A DNA stretch of 64,000 nucleotides from Mariniphaga sp. (GTDB taxonomy: Bacteria > Bacteroidota > Bacteroidia > Bacteroidales > Prolixibacteraceae): the NCBI GenBank assembly GCA_024636975.1, contig JAGXGA010000060.1, positions 46,340 through 110,339 on the forward strand, given 5' to 3'. The position numbers and the translations under genes are program-made. Positions 9,818 to 20,000 of the stretch are shown piece after piece (positions within the stretch are counted from its first letter, which is position 1; every line of letters begins with the position of its first letter). Below the pieces are notes generated by a model. The model saw only the letters and a program-made list of their open reading frames with translations, was not told where the DNA came from and did not search any database.

Positions 9818-12367
9818 ATGAATAAAAAGTATCTATTATTATATATTCTGTTTAGTTTCCTTTGTGTGTATACCCCGAATGTTCTGGGCCAAACTTATGG
9901 TTTGAAGTTTCAGGGACAAAATGTTTCTCTTGATAAAAGGACTGAATTAAATTTAACTCCAAATGATTTTTTGAGTTTTAATGATGAATTCGAAATTTCA
10001 TTCGATATTAAGTTTGATATGATTGATCCAAATTGTTTGTTTGGTTATATATTCCGTGTTATTAATCAGGAAAATATTAATGTTGATTTGATTAGCACTC
10101 CTGATCCGGCAGCCCCCTTGAACCTTGTAATAGGAAAAAATAATGAAGTCGTCCCGATAAGCCAGTTTAATAATTCAAACAACCAGTGGATCAATTTACG
10201 CCTGAAATTTATGCTGTCCAAAAACCGGTTGGTTGTTTATCTGGCTGATTCTTTTTACGTTCAGGATGATATTGGATTTGACAAACAAGACGCATTCAAG
10301 ATAATATTTGGAGCTAATGACTATGAACATTTTAATACGTCTGATGTCCCTTCAATGAACATTAAAGATGTTAAGATATCAGAAAATGGCAAGTTAAAGT
10401 ATCATTGGTTACTGGATAACAAAGAAGGAACAGCTGTATACGACCGTATCAGGAATAAAAAAGCTACTGTTAAAAATCCCGTTTGGTTGCTACATCAACA
10501 CGACACATGGAAAAAAGAATACGAAACTGAACTTAAGGGACAAATATTATTTGCTTCTGATGAACAGACTGGTAGAATTTTTCTGGTAAATAATACTGAA
10601 CTTCATATATATTCTGCAGCTGAAGAAGAGGTTGAAATCGTAAAATATGAACATCCCCCCAAATTTTTCACCAGCAGTTTTAGTGCAATTTTCAACAACA
10701 GTAATGGAAAAATATACTGTTATCTGCCGGATGAAACACCTGTTTACTCGCTTGATATTGAAACAGGTGTGTGGAATGACACCACTACTACTTCTGATCT
10801 GGTATCAAAGTACCGTCATCATAACCGTTATTACAATCCGGCTGATAGTTCTATTTATTTTTTTGGTGGATACGGTGTGCATATATACAACAACCTTATA
10901 CGTAAATTAAATTTAAATACCAGTACTCTGCAGGATTTACCTACAAACGATTCTATTTTTTATCCGCGGTATCTTGCCGGTTTGGGAGAGTTAAATGATA
11001 CAATTTATATATTGGGTGGTTATGGAAGCCAATCGGGAAACCAGTTAATAAATCCGCACAGCTACCACGATTTGTTTGGGTATTCTATTAAAGACAGCAG
11101 TTTATTCAGAAAATTTGAAATCACCAAGATAATGGACGATATGAGTGTAGCAAATTCAATGTGGATTGATAAAAATACTCGCAACTATTATGCTTTAATC
11201 TTTGAAAAAACCAAATTCAATGGGAATCTTCAATTAATTAAAGGAAATATTGATTCTCCTGAAATTGAATTGCTGGGAACCAGGATACCATTTAAATTCT
11301 TAGATATTCGTTCGTATGCCGGACTGTTATCTATGCCGGAACAAAATAAATTATATGCACTTACCTCATACAATACAGATTCGGCCACCACTCAGGCTCA
11401 AATTTTTTCAATAAATTACCCGCCCAATAAACTTATTGTAAAATCCCAACCGGAAAATGTATTGGGAAAATCAGAATACCTTTTTATTATTGCTTTTGTT
11501 TTATTTGCAGCAGTTCTTGCTTGGTTCATAAAATTTAGAAAGAAAGATAAAACTTTAGTTCCGGCATACAACTATAGCAATTCTGAAAAACTATCAAGTC
11601 CGTCTGACGGTTTTCCATCTTATACAGAAAGTGAAACGCATGAACACAAGCTGGTATTTTTTGGGGGATTTCAGGTTTTCAATAAAGATAATGAAGATAT
11701 TACCAGTAAATTTTCTCCGTTGCTTAAAGAACTTTTTCTATTGATAATACTTCATACTTTTAAGAACAACAAAGGTATTTCTTCTGATAAAATAACTGAA
11801 ATATTATGGTTCGATAAATCAGAAAAAAGTGCCAGAAACAACAGGGCTGTTAACATTGCAAAGCTTAAAGCCATTTTAAGCGAAATAGGTGATTGCGAAA
11901 TTTCGAAGAAAACGGGTTATTGGAAGGTAGTTCCATCAGATCTTAAAATTATTTCTGATTATCAGGAATTTTTATACATTACTGCTTCAAAAAACCACCT
12001 TACAACACAAAAGATTGAACGTTTGCTAACCATAACAAAAAAAGGAGCATTCCTGCACAACGTACATTACGACTGGCTGGATAATTTTAAAGCGGAAATA
12101 TCTGATATAATTACTGAGACTTTAATCAATTATGCCGGAACCCTCGACCTTCAGAAGGACAGCGATCTAATTATTCAGTTGGCTGATTGTGTTTTCAATT
12201 TCGACATGCTGAATGAGGAAGCAATGATTCTAAAATGCAAAGCGGAATATTACCACGGAAAACACAGTCTTGCAAAATCGACTTACCAGAAATTCTTTAA
12301 AGATTATAAAATAATGTACGGTCAGGATTACAATCAACCTTTCATTAAAATTCTGGATATCCAATAA
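9818..12367 (+). CDS. Transmembrane SARP/BTAD-type regulator with LamG and Kelch-like sensor
   Basis: An 849-aa one-component membrane regulator. An in-frame TTG lies 21 bases upstream, but the ATG at 9818 starts a clean signal peptide (MNKKYLLLYILFSFLCV, cleaved near VLG-Q). Residues about 25-210 look like a LamG/concanavalin-type sandwich. Residues about 250-540 contain Kelch-like propeller blades (SSIYFFGGYGVHIYNN; NDTIYILGGYGSQ). A single TM helix follows at about 553-575. On the cytoplasmic side, about 609-712 is an OmpR/SARP-type winged helix (LKELFLLIILHTFKN, ITEILWFDKSEKSARNN), and about 715-849 is a BTAD-like helical repeat region. Inferred role: periplasmic glycan sensing linked to transcription activation, analogous to hybrid two-component systems but without phosphorelay. 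It is the first gene of the glycan locus and the likely reader of the heptamer repeats at 12432, 16863, 29340, 34636 and 34840. Confidence 0.85.
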   Translation: MNKKYLLLYILFSFLCVYTPNVLGQTYGLKFQGQNVSLDKRTELNLTPNDFLSFNDEFEISFDIKFDMIDPNCLFGYIFRVINQENINVDLISTPDPAAPLNLVIGKNNEVVPISQFNNSNNQWINLRLKFMLSKNRLVVYLADSFYVQDDIGFDKQDAFKIIFGANDYEHFNTSDVPSMNIKDVKISENGKLKYHWLLDNKEGTAVYDRIRNKKATVKNPVWLLHQHDTWKKEYETELKGQILFASDEQTGRIFLVNNTELHIYSAAEEEVEIVKYEHPPKFFTSSFSAIFNNSNGKIYCYLPDETPVYSLDIETGVWNDTTTTSDLVSKYRHHNRYYNPADSSIYFFGGYGVHIYNNLIRKLNLNTSTLQDLPTNDSIFYPRYLAGLGELNDTIYILGGYGSQSGNQLINPHSYHDLFGYSIKDSSLFRKFEITKIMDDMSVANSMWIDKNTRNYYALIFEKTKFNGNLQLIKGNIDSPEIELLGTRIPFKFLDIRSYAGLLSMPEQNKLYALTSYNTDSATTQAQIFSINYPPNKLIVKSQPENVLGKSEYLFIIAFVLFAAVLAWFIKFRKKDKTLVPAYNYSNSEKLSSPSDGFPSYTESETHEHKLVFFGGFQVFNKDNEDITSKFSPLLKELFLLIILHTFKNNKGISSDKITEILWFDKSEKSARNNRAVNIAKLKAILSEIGDCEISKKTGYWKVVPSDLKIISDYQEFLYITASKNHLTTQKIERLLTITKKGAFLHNVHYDWLDNFKAEISDIITETLINYAGTLDLQKDSDLIIQLADCVFNFDMLNEEAMILKCKAEYYHGKHSLAKSTYQKFFKDYKIMYGQDYNQPFIKILDIQ

Positions 12368-12431
12368 TGAAACCGGAAAAAATTCCCTCCTAATGGATTT
12401 TTATGTAAAGATTTTTACTTGTTAACCCAAA

Positions 12432-12487
12432 TATTAATCGCATTTATTATTTATTAATGGAATATTAATTCCCTGAAGCTTTATTTG
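12432..12487 (+). promoter_or_regulatory. Heptamer-repeat operator and -7 box, site 1 (GH92)
   Basis: Four heptamers start at 12432 (TATTAAT), 12441 (CATTTAT), 12452 (TATTAAT) and 12463 (TATTAAT), at 9, 11 and 11 bp pitch. After a 10-bp gap comes TTTATTTG at 12480-12487, one mismatch from TAnnTTTG. The GH92 start codon is 26 bp further on. The rest of the 146-bp intergenic region shows nothing else. Confidence 0.7.
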
Positions 12488-12513
12488 GTTTAAAACAAAA
12501 TCAATTGTAAAGT

Positions 12514-14802
12514 ATGAAAGACAGGACCCTATTCATTTTCTTTTTTCTTTTCATTATAAATATTTTGGGTGCACAACCAGAACCAACTAAGTTAAAAAAA
12601 CAACCTGTTGATTATGTGAATCCATACATTGGAAACATAAGCCATTTACTGGTCCCAACTTTTCCAACTATCCATCTACCGAATAGTATGCTTAGGGTAA
12701 TTCCGGGCAGAAATGATTTTACGACCGATAAATTACATGGACTGCCGGTAGTTACCACAAGCCACAGAGGAAGTTCGGCCTTTACAATCAGCCCGGTGTC
12801 AGGTCAGCAAAATAATTTAAAGCCGGTTTACAATTACACTTATGATCTGGAAAAAATAACCCCCTATTCATGGAATGTTTTTCTGGATGAAGCAAATATT
12901 GATATAAGCTATGGGGTTTCGAACCAATCGGGTATTTATTACATCGACTTTAATACTGAAAATGAAAACAGGTATTTGCTTGTTAACAACAACTCGGGTA
13001 AAATTCAAATAAAAAATGGATCGGTAACAGGTTATCAGGTTGTATCAAACGCAGTAACAGAAAACACGACCAAAGTGTATTTATACCTTGAAACCGATCA
13101 GGAAGCTCTGAAATCCGGGATTGTAAACTCAGGCAAAATTTCTGACCAAACCCAGGCTGAAGGGAAAAACAAATGCATTGCGCTGCATTTTGACGACAAT
13201 GTAAAACAACTTAAAATCCGCTACGGAATATCTTTTATTAGTGAAGAGCAGGCAAAATTAAACCTGTACCGTGAAATTGATGGATTTGATCAGGAAAAAA
13301 TTATTCAAAAAGGGTATAAAATATGGAACGAAGCCCTTGGCAAAACCATTGTAGAAGGTGGAAGTGAAGATGACAAAATCGTATTTTACACATCGGTGTA
13401 CCGCACCTACGAGCGGCCGGTTAGTATTTCAGAAGATGGAAAATACTACAGTGCTTTCGATGGCACTGTTCATGATGATAACGGAACTCCATTTTATACC
13501 GATGATTGGATTTGGGATACTTACCGTGCAACCCACCCGCTAAGGTGTTTAACCGAAAAGGAAATGGAGCTGAATATTATTAAGTCGTTTATTCGCATGG
13601 CCGAACAAATGGATAATTTTTGGTTGCCTACTTTTCCTGAAATTATGGGTGACAGCCGCCGCATGAATTCAAATCATGGAGTAGCCACCATATTGGACGC
13701 ATATACAAAAGGTCTGACCGGTTTCGATCTTGAAAAAGCTTACCAGGCAAGCAAAGCGGCAATAACCGAAAAAACACTGGCGCCCTGGTCGGGGAAAAAA
13801 GCCGGAGTGCTCGACGAATTTTATAAAGAGAATGGCTATTTCCCCGCATTGCGTGAAGGCGAGGAGGAAACCGCACCTGAAGTCCATCATTTTGAACGAC
13901 GTCAGCCTGTGGCAGTCACACTCGGCACGGTTTACGATGAATGGTGCCTTGCGCAAATAGCCAGGATACTGGGCAAAGAAGATGATTACAACTACTTTAT
14001 GGAGCGTGCCTTTAATTACCGAAAACTGTTTAATCCGGAGACACATTTTTTTCATCCGAAAGACGACAAAGGTAATTTCATTATGCCCTTCGATTATAAA
14101 TTTTCAGGCGGAATGGGTGCCCGCGGTTATTATGGTGAAAACAATGCCTGGATTTACAGATGGGATGTTCCACATAGTATCGCAGATTTAATAGATTTAA
14201 TGGGAGGTCCGGAACAATTTATTTCCAACCTGGATGCTACATTTAATGAGCCTTTAGGCAGGAGTAAGTATGCATTTTATGCTCAGTTACCTGACCACAC
14301 CGGCAATGTCGGTCAGTTTTCAATGGCCAATGAGCCATCATTGCATATTCCTTACCTGTACAACTATGCCGGGCAACCCTGGAAAACCCAGAAACGTATA
14401 CGTAAGTTGCTGAAAGAGTGGTTCCGGAACGATTTAATGGGTGTACCCGGCGATGAAGACGGTGGCGGTATGTCAGCATTTGTTGCATTTAGTCAAATGG
14501 GATTTTACCCTGTTACTCCCGGTTCAAAAAGTTATAATATTGGCAGTCCGGTATTTGAAAAATCAACAATTGATTTAGGTAATGGTAATAAATTTACAAT
14601 TACTGCAAAAAATGTTTCTGAAGATAATAAATACATCCAATCGGCTACCTTGAATGGAGTAAATTGGAATCAACCGTGGTTTTATCACAGCGAAATACAT
14701 AATGGCGGGGAACTTGTTCTTATTATGGGGCCAAAAGCCAATAAAATATGGGGGGCTAATTATACTGCCACTCCCCCATCTGCAAGTAAAACAACAGAAT
14801 GA
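12514..14802 (+). CDS. GH92 alpha-mannosidase-type enzyme, divergent N-terminus
   Basis: A 762-aa secreted glycoside hydrolase of family GH92 (calcium-dependent exo-alpha-mannosidases). The signal peptide is about 1-20 (FFFLFIINILGAQ). The family hallmarks are VDYVNPYIG at the N-terminus, DDWIWDTYRATHPL mid-protein, NEPSLHIPYLYNY with the likely acid E607, and GDEDGGGMSAF with E648/D649, equivalent to GNEDCGQ in standard members. The usual GTGGHGHTFPGA segment is missing and replaced by ISHLLVPTFPTIHLP, so this is a separate subgroup and its linkage specificity may differ from the second GH92 at 40896. It follows a predicted SARP-type operator. Its stop overlaps the ORF leading into the CotH-like gene, so the two are likely one operon. 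Confidence 0.9.
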   Translation: MKDRTLFIFFFLFIINILGAQPEPTKLKKQPVDYVNPYIGNISHLLVPTFPTIHLPNSMLRVIPGRNDFTTDKLHGLPVVTTSHRGSSAFTISPVSGQQNNLKPVYNYTYDLEKITPYSWNVFLDEANIDISYGVSNQSGIYYIDFNTENENRYLLVNNNSGKIQIKNGSVTGYQVVSNAVTENTTKVYLYLETDQEALKSGIVNSGKISDQTQAEGKNKCIALHFDDNVKQLKIRYGISFISEEQAKLNLYREIDGFDQEKIIQKGYKIWNEALGKTIVEGGSEDDKIVFYTSVYRTYERPVSISEDGKYYSAFDGTVHDDNGTPFYTDDWIWDTYRATHPLRCLTEKEMELNIIKSFIRMAEQMDNFWLPTFPEIMGDSRRMNSNHGVATILDAYTKGLTGFDLEKAYQASKAAITEKTLAPWSGKKAGVLDEFYKENGYFPALREGEEETAPEVHHFERRQPVAVTLGTVYDEWCLAQIARILGKEDDYNYFMERAFNYRKLFNPETHFFHPKDDKGNFIMPFDYKFSGGMGARGYYGENNAWIYRWDVPHSIADLIDLMGGPEQFISNLDATFNEPLGRSKYAFYAQLPDHTGNVGQFSMANEPSLHIPYLYNYAGQPWKTQKRIRKLLKEWFRNDLMGVPGDEDGGGMSAFVAFSQMGFYPVTPGSKSYNIGSPVFEKSTIDLGNGNKFTITAKNVSEDNKYIQSATLNGVNWNQPWFYHSEIHNGGELVLIMGPKANKIWGANYTATPPSASKTTE

Positions 14803-14858
14803 TAATCCGGATTACAAATTTGCAAATATTCACCTGCCAGTTGGAGGCCAACAAGTTT

Positions 14859-16640
14859 ATGAATTTAAGATTTCATTTTTTTTCATCATTAATTTTAATG
14901 CTGTTATTGTCCTTTGGTTTGTTGGCTCCTGCCACCAGTCACGCTGAAACTGCAAACGGAAACAAAATTGCAGGTGAGCGCCAAGGCAATGATAGCCTTA
15001 ACTGGAATGCAGAATTCAACGACTTGAATGCGACTAATACTGACCAAATTGGGGAACCCAGTATTCTTAGCGGATTCAATTTACCTTTAATGATTATTCA
15101 TACCAATGGGCAGGAAATTCCGGATGAACCACGTATTGTAGCTGATATGGGATTGATATTTAACGGTGAAGGTAATTTAAACTCAGAATCAGACGAATGG
15201 AATGAGTATTCAGGAAAAATCAGTATTGAAAGAAGAGGCGAGTCTTCAATGGGATTCAAAAAAAGATCTTACAGCATCGAACTTCAAAAAGATGACGGTT
15301 CAAACAACAATGTTTCAATTTTAGGAATACCGGAAGAAAACGATTTTGTGCTTTACGGCCCCTACAGTGACAAAACAATGATTAAAAATGTGCTGACCTA
15401 CGAGCTCTTCAGGCGAACCGGCAGGTGGGCACCACGTACACGATACATTGAATTAATTTTGAATAACGATTACCGGGGTGTATATGTGATTACCGAAAAA
15501 CTGAAGCGGGATGAAAATCGTGTTGATATTGATAAACTTACCAGTACTGATATTTCACCAACTGATATCACCGGTGGTTATATATTACGACGGGACAAAA
15601 AAAACAATCTGACTTTTGATGAATACTGGACATCTCCGGTTGATCAGCCATACCACGAACAAATGTGGTATGAATATTTCGATCCGAAATACGATGAGCT
15701 GACTTATGAACAGGCGGAATACATCATGCAATGGATGGAAGAATTCGATAATGTAATGTCGGGTGATGATTTTGCACATCCTGAAAACGGATATAAGAAA
15801 TACATTCGAACTAAATCCTTCATTGACATGATGTTCATCAATGAGATTTCCAAGGGAATTGACAATTACATGTTCAGCACCTATTTTTTTAAAGAAAATG
15901 ATGAAGATGGAGGCCAGTTAAATGCAGGTCCTCCCTGGGACTATAACCTGGGATACGGAAATGTTAACTATGGTGAAGACTGGAATGCTGCTGAAACATA
16001 CGGGTGGGGATATCCGCAGGGAAGCCGCACTTATTGGTTTGAACGCCTCATGGAAGATCCGGTTTATCAAAATGAAGTATTTTGCCGCTGGACAAAATTC
16101 AGAGATTCCATATACAGTGATGAATCAGTCATGTCAATAATAGACAGCTGTGTTTTGGTTTTAGGAGATGCTGTTGACAGAAACTTTGATAAATATCCTA
16201 TTTTGGGTGAATATTTCTGGCCGGCCATTTATTGGCCCGATACGTACGAAGAAGAGATTGAATATTTGAAATCATGGCTGGTTGACAGGCTGCAATGGAT
16301 GGATGATGAATGGTATAATATGGGGGATTATTGCAATGAAGATGTTAATACAGAAATTGATGGTTTATTTCATTTGGCAAAAGTTGTGGTGCATCCCAAC
16401 CCTTCAGACTTTCAAGAATTAAATTTTCAGATCAATTTAAAAGATCCGGCAAAAGAATTAGTATTAACAATATATAACCTGCAAGGCGAACAGGTTGTAC
16501 AAAAATCATTATCATCTGCACCTGCCGGGATAAACAACATACAGTTAAACAACCTCTCCCATTTAATGGCAGGCATCTACATTTACAGAATCCATACTCT
16601 TCAAGGAATTATTGATACGGGTAAAATAAACAAGTACTGA
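14859..16640 (+). CDS. Secreted CotH-kinase-like protein with T9SS tail
   Basis: A 593-aa protein. An upstream in-frame ATG at 14799 overlaps the GH92 stop, but the ATG at 14859 starts a proper signal peptide (MNLRFHFFSSLILMLLLSFG, cleaved near SHA-E), so I chose it. The CotH domain spans about 90-470: RRGESSMGFKKRSYSIELQK, then YGPYSDKTMIKNVL, EKLKRDENRVDI, and the Asp motif GPPWDYNLGYGN. In spores, CotH proteins are atypical protein kinases; the role of secreted Bacteroidota members is not established. The last ~75 residues (VVVHPNPSDFQELNF to the C-terminal K/Y) form a type IX secretion sorting domain, so the protein is probably exported to the cell surface. Its place within a glycan locus suggests a surface role, not a spore one. 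Confidence 0.85.
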   Translation: MNLRFHFFSSLILMLLLSFGLLAPATSHAETANGNKIAGERQGNDSLNWNAEFNDLNATNTDQIGEPSILSGFNLPLMIIHTNGQEIPDEPRIVADMGLIFNGEGNLNSESDEWNEYSGKISIERRGESSMGFKKRSYSIELQKDDGSNNNVSILGIPEENDFVLYGPYSDKTMIKNVLTYELFRRTGRWAPRTRYIELILNNDYRGVYVITEKLKRDENRVDIDKLTSTDISPTDITGGYILRRDKKNNLTFDEYWTSPVDQPYHEQMWYEYFDPKYDELTYEQAEYIMQWMEEFDNVMSGDDFAHPENGYKKYIRTKSFIDMMFINEISKGIDNYMFSTYFFKENDEDGGQLNAGPPWDYNLGYGNVNYGEDWNAAETYGWGYPQGSRTYWFERLMEDPVYQNEVFCRWTKFRDSIYSDESVMSIIDSCVLVLGDAVDRNFDKYPILGEYFWPAIYWPDTYEEEIEYLKSWLVDRLQWMDDEWYNMGDYCNEDVNTEIDGLFHLAKVVVHPNPSDFQELNFQINLKDPAKELVLTIYNLQGEQVVQKSLSSAPAGINNIQLNNLSHLMAGIYIYRIHTLQGIIDTGKINKY

Positions 16641-16862
16641 CAGAGCTCGGAAAGATAAAATTCAAGAGAGTTTTTTGTAGAAGTTTCCGGGAATGAATAA
16701 ATCAAATAGAAAAAAAGCGCAGGTAATTTTTTATGCCACCAGCCCCCTCTTTCCGGATGGTCAATTTTTTTCAATAAATACTTCAACTTTATAACTTTCA
16801 CAGGCATACTGATTGCAAACAAATAACCAGTTTCAGTATTATTTTTTGAATTGTGCAGGTAA
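16641..16862. other. AT-rich intergenic DNA without a gene
   Basis: The 377-bp gap between the CotH-like and repeat-protein genes holds no credible ORF or clear terminator hairpin. The only structure I see is the heptamer operator starting at 16863. Confidence 0.6.
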
Positions 16863-16918
16863 CGTTAATGTTATTAATTCTTTATTAATATTTTATTATA
16901 TCCAGTAAGATATATTGC
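16863..16918 (+). promoter_or_regulatory. Heptamer-repeat operator and -7-like box, site 2
   Basis: Heptamers start at 16863 (CGTTAAT), 16872 (TATTAAT), 16883 (TATTAAT) and 16894 (TATTATA), at 9, 11 and 11 bp pitch. A 10-bp gap precedes TATATTGC (16911-16918), a -7-like box short of one T. The leader to the start codon at 17018 is about 93 nt. Confidence 0.65.
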
Positions 16919-17017
16919 AGTAACATTCAGAAAGTTTCTAAATTTTTGCCATAGGCAACATTTCATTGTTAACTGAATTTCAATAAAAATTATTTTTTAA
17001 CATTAAAAAACAACTGT

Positions 17018-20000
17018 ATGAAAAACAAAATTTTACTTATTCTTTTGATTTCCATTTTTAGTATGTCGGCCTTTGCACAAGGACCAACTACTGCAATTTG
17101 GAATCCTTCACAAAATCCCAACACCACATATAAGTGGACTGAAGCAGAAAACTGGGCTTTAAAAGAAGGTGGTTATCCAAACAACATTGAATCTGAAATT
17201 GTGGATATTGGCCAGGCTGATTATCCTGCAGAGGGAGTTGTAATTGTTGATGACTCTGTAAACGTATTTAACCTAAAAATTGGTAACGGCGGCGAAGAAG
17301 AAGCTGTTGTACGTATTGTTAAAGGCGGATATATAAACACCGGCAAATGGTGGTCGGGTATTGGCTGGAGCAGCCCGGGAAGGCTTATCGTAGAAAGAGG
17401 CGGCACCATGACCTTTGGTGAACATATGTGGAACGGCTGGGGCAGTGAAGCAGTTGCTGTAATTGAAGGTGTGGTAAATGTTACGGCAATGTATGGTTCT
17501 GCCTTTACCGGACAAGAAGGCATGGGGATTACCAACATTAAAAATGGTGGTGTATTAAACCTCAGCCAACTTCATCCAGAGCAATCATTCCCCAATGGTT
17601 CATATATTGATATTTCAGGTGGTACATTAACATTTCAAACAACCGCCGAGGGAGCCGAAAGCGATATGGAACTACTCAATACTTTTATCGAAAATGAAAA
17701 TATTATTTCATATGAAGGCAATGCTGAACTATCTGTTACTTATAATGAAAGTGACAGCATGATTTATGTTACCGCTGCCAGCGTTGTTTATCAGGTTAAC
17801 CTTAGTGAGGCAACCGACTTGCAAGAGGGTGGAAAAGTATGGGTGATGCTTGATGGTGGTTCAGACTTTGAAGAAATGATGGATGAAAACGGCGACGGAA
17901 TCTACCTGGCTTCAGTACCAGCATACCGAATTGTTGGAAACGACTATTGGTTTGAATACCAAAACGGTGCAGGCGAAACTGACAGGGCTGTGGAAGATTT
18001 AACAGGTACAGATTGTGCTGCCGGAAGTAAAAGGGCAATTGCCGGGACACCGGTTGACACCGTAATGGTGCTTGAGCCTGTTTTGTTCAATAGTTGCGAT
18101 GCGGCTGTTGAAAAACAACCCGAAGCAACAACAGTTTGGACCGGCGCTGAAAGCAACCTCTGGAAAGTAGCTGAAAACTGGTCGGATGGTTTTGTTCCGA
18201 ATGACAACAAAGTTGTATTTAATAATCCTGATGCACCTGAAAGTATTTTAAACGAAGAAAGTACAATTAAAACATTTGTTTTAGGTGACGGCGGTGCAGG
18301 AATGTTGAAAGTAACCGATAATGGTACTTTAACTACGACTGAAGGCTGGAGTGCAGTTGGATGGTCAGCACCTGCGACATTAACAGTTGAAGAAGGTGGA
18401 GAAGTGAATTTTGCTGAACATGCTTGGATTGGTTGGGAAAGTAATGGTACTTTAACAATTGACGGTGGTACAGTAAATGTGGCGGGAATGTTCGGAACTG
18501 CTTTTGAAGGCGGTGCCGGAACTGGAACAACTTCAGTAATTAGGGGCGCTTTAAATCTTGCAGAACTGGATGATACCAAATCCATTCCTGAAGGATCAGT
18601 TTTAAATATTTCTGCAGGCGAAGTAACAATTGCAGGTGATAAATTAGAAGCTATAAATGCCTACGTTGAAGCAGGAAGAATAACTGCTTATGAGGGACTT
18701 GGTACCGTAGTCGTTACCGTTCAAAATGATACAACAATTCTTACTGCAGCTCCTGCACGACAGGAAACAACGGTTTGGGACCCTGCCGGAAATCCAACTT
18801 CTACCGGAATGTGGAGCGAAGCAGAAAACTGGTCAGACAGCAATGTACCATTAGACAACAAAGTTGTATTTAATGTGCCTGATGCCCCGGAAGCAGTTTT
18901 GGCAATCGAAAGTACCATTACAAAACTGGTAATGGGTGATGGCGGACCTGGTGGAACACTACGTATTTCCGAAGGTGGAACATTAACAACTACCGAGGGT
19001 TGGTCAGCTGTGGGTTGGTCAAACGATGCAACTTTAATTGTTGAAACAGGTGGCACAATAAACTTTGGTGAACACGCATGGATTGGCTGGGACGGTGATG
19101 CTACTTTGCAAATTAATGGTGGTGTTATTAACGTTGCCGGAATGTACGGTACTGCTTTCGAAGGGCAGTCTGGTAAAGGTTTTACTACTATAAACAGTGG
19201 TGAATTAAACCTTTCGGCGTTTGATGCTGAGAAATCAATCCCTGATTCTTCGTACATAAATATTAAGCAAGGAACACTTACAATTCAGGGCGACCAAACC
19301 GCTGCTGTTAATGCGTATGCCGAAGCGGAAAAAATTCTGGCTTATGGCGGAAAAGGAGAATTAGAAGTAGTTTTTGCAGATGATGTTACTACAGTTACAG
19401 CAGTTCCTGTCAGAGCTGCAACAACGGTTTGGAATCCGGCTGCCAATCCTGGTTCCACAGGATTGTGGACAGAAGCATTGAACTGGACAGATGGTTTGGT
19501 TCCGGATAGCAATAAAGTAGTTACTAATGTACCTGGTGCACAGGCAGCTGTTTTAGATGCTGAAAGTACTTTAAGACAATTTGTACTGGGTGATGGTGGT
19601 GATGGTGGTACTGTCCGGATCATCGATGGTGGCACATTAACTACTACACAGGGTTGGTCCGGTATTGGCTGGAGTGATACTGCAACAATGATTGTTGAAA
19701 CAGGTGGAATTGTTAATTTTGCAGAACATGCATGGATTGGCTGGGATGGAAACGGAACCTTGATTCTTGACGGAGGAACAGTAAATGTAGCCGGCATGTA
19801 CGGCACCGCATTTGAAGGACAATCAGGAACCGGTACTACTTTACTGAAAAAAGGAACCCTTAATTTAGCTGAAATTCATGAATCAAAATCAATTCCTGAT
19901 GGATCAATACTAAATATTGAACTGGGTGTACTCAAAATCGATGGAGATCAGACAGCAATAATTACAGGATATCAGGAATCAGGCAAAATTACAGCATTTG

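Noticed and set aside
14799..14858. Upstream ATG start for the CotH-like gene
   Set aside because: It would place 20 polar residues before a perfect signal peptide; the ATG at 14859 is the better start, although the overlap with the GH92 stop is suggestive of coupling.
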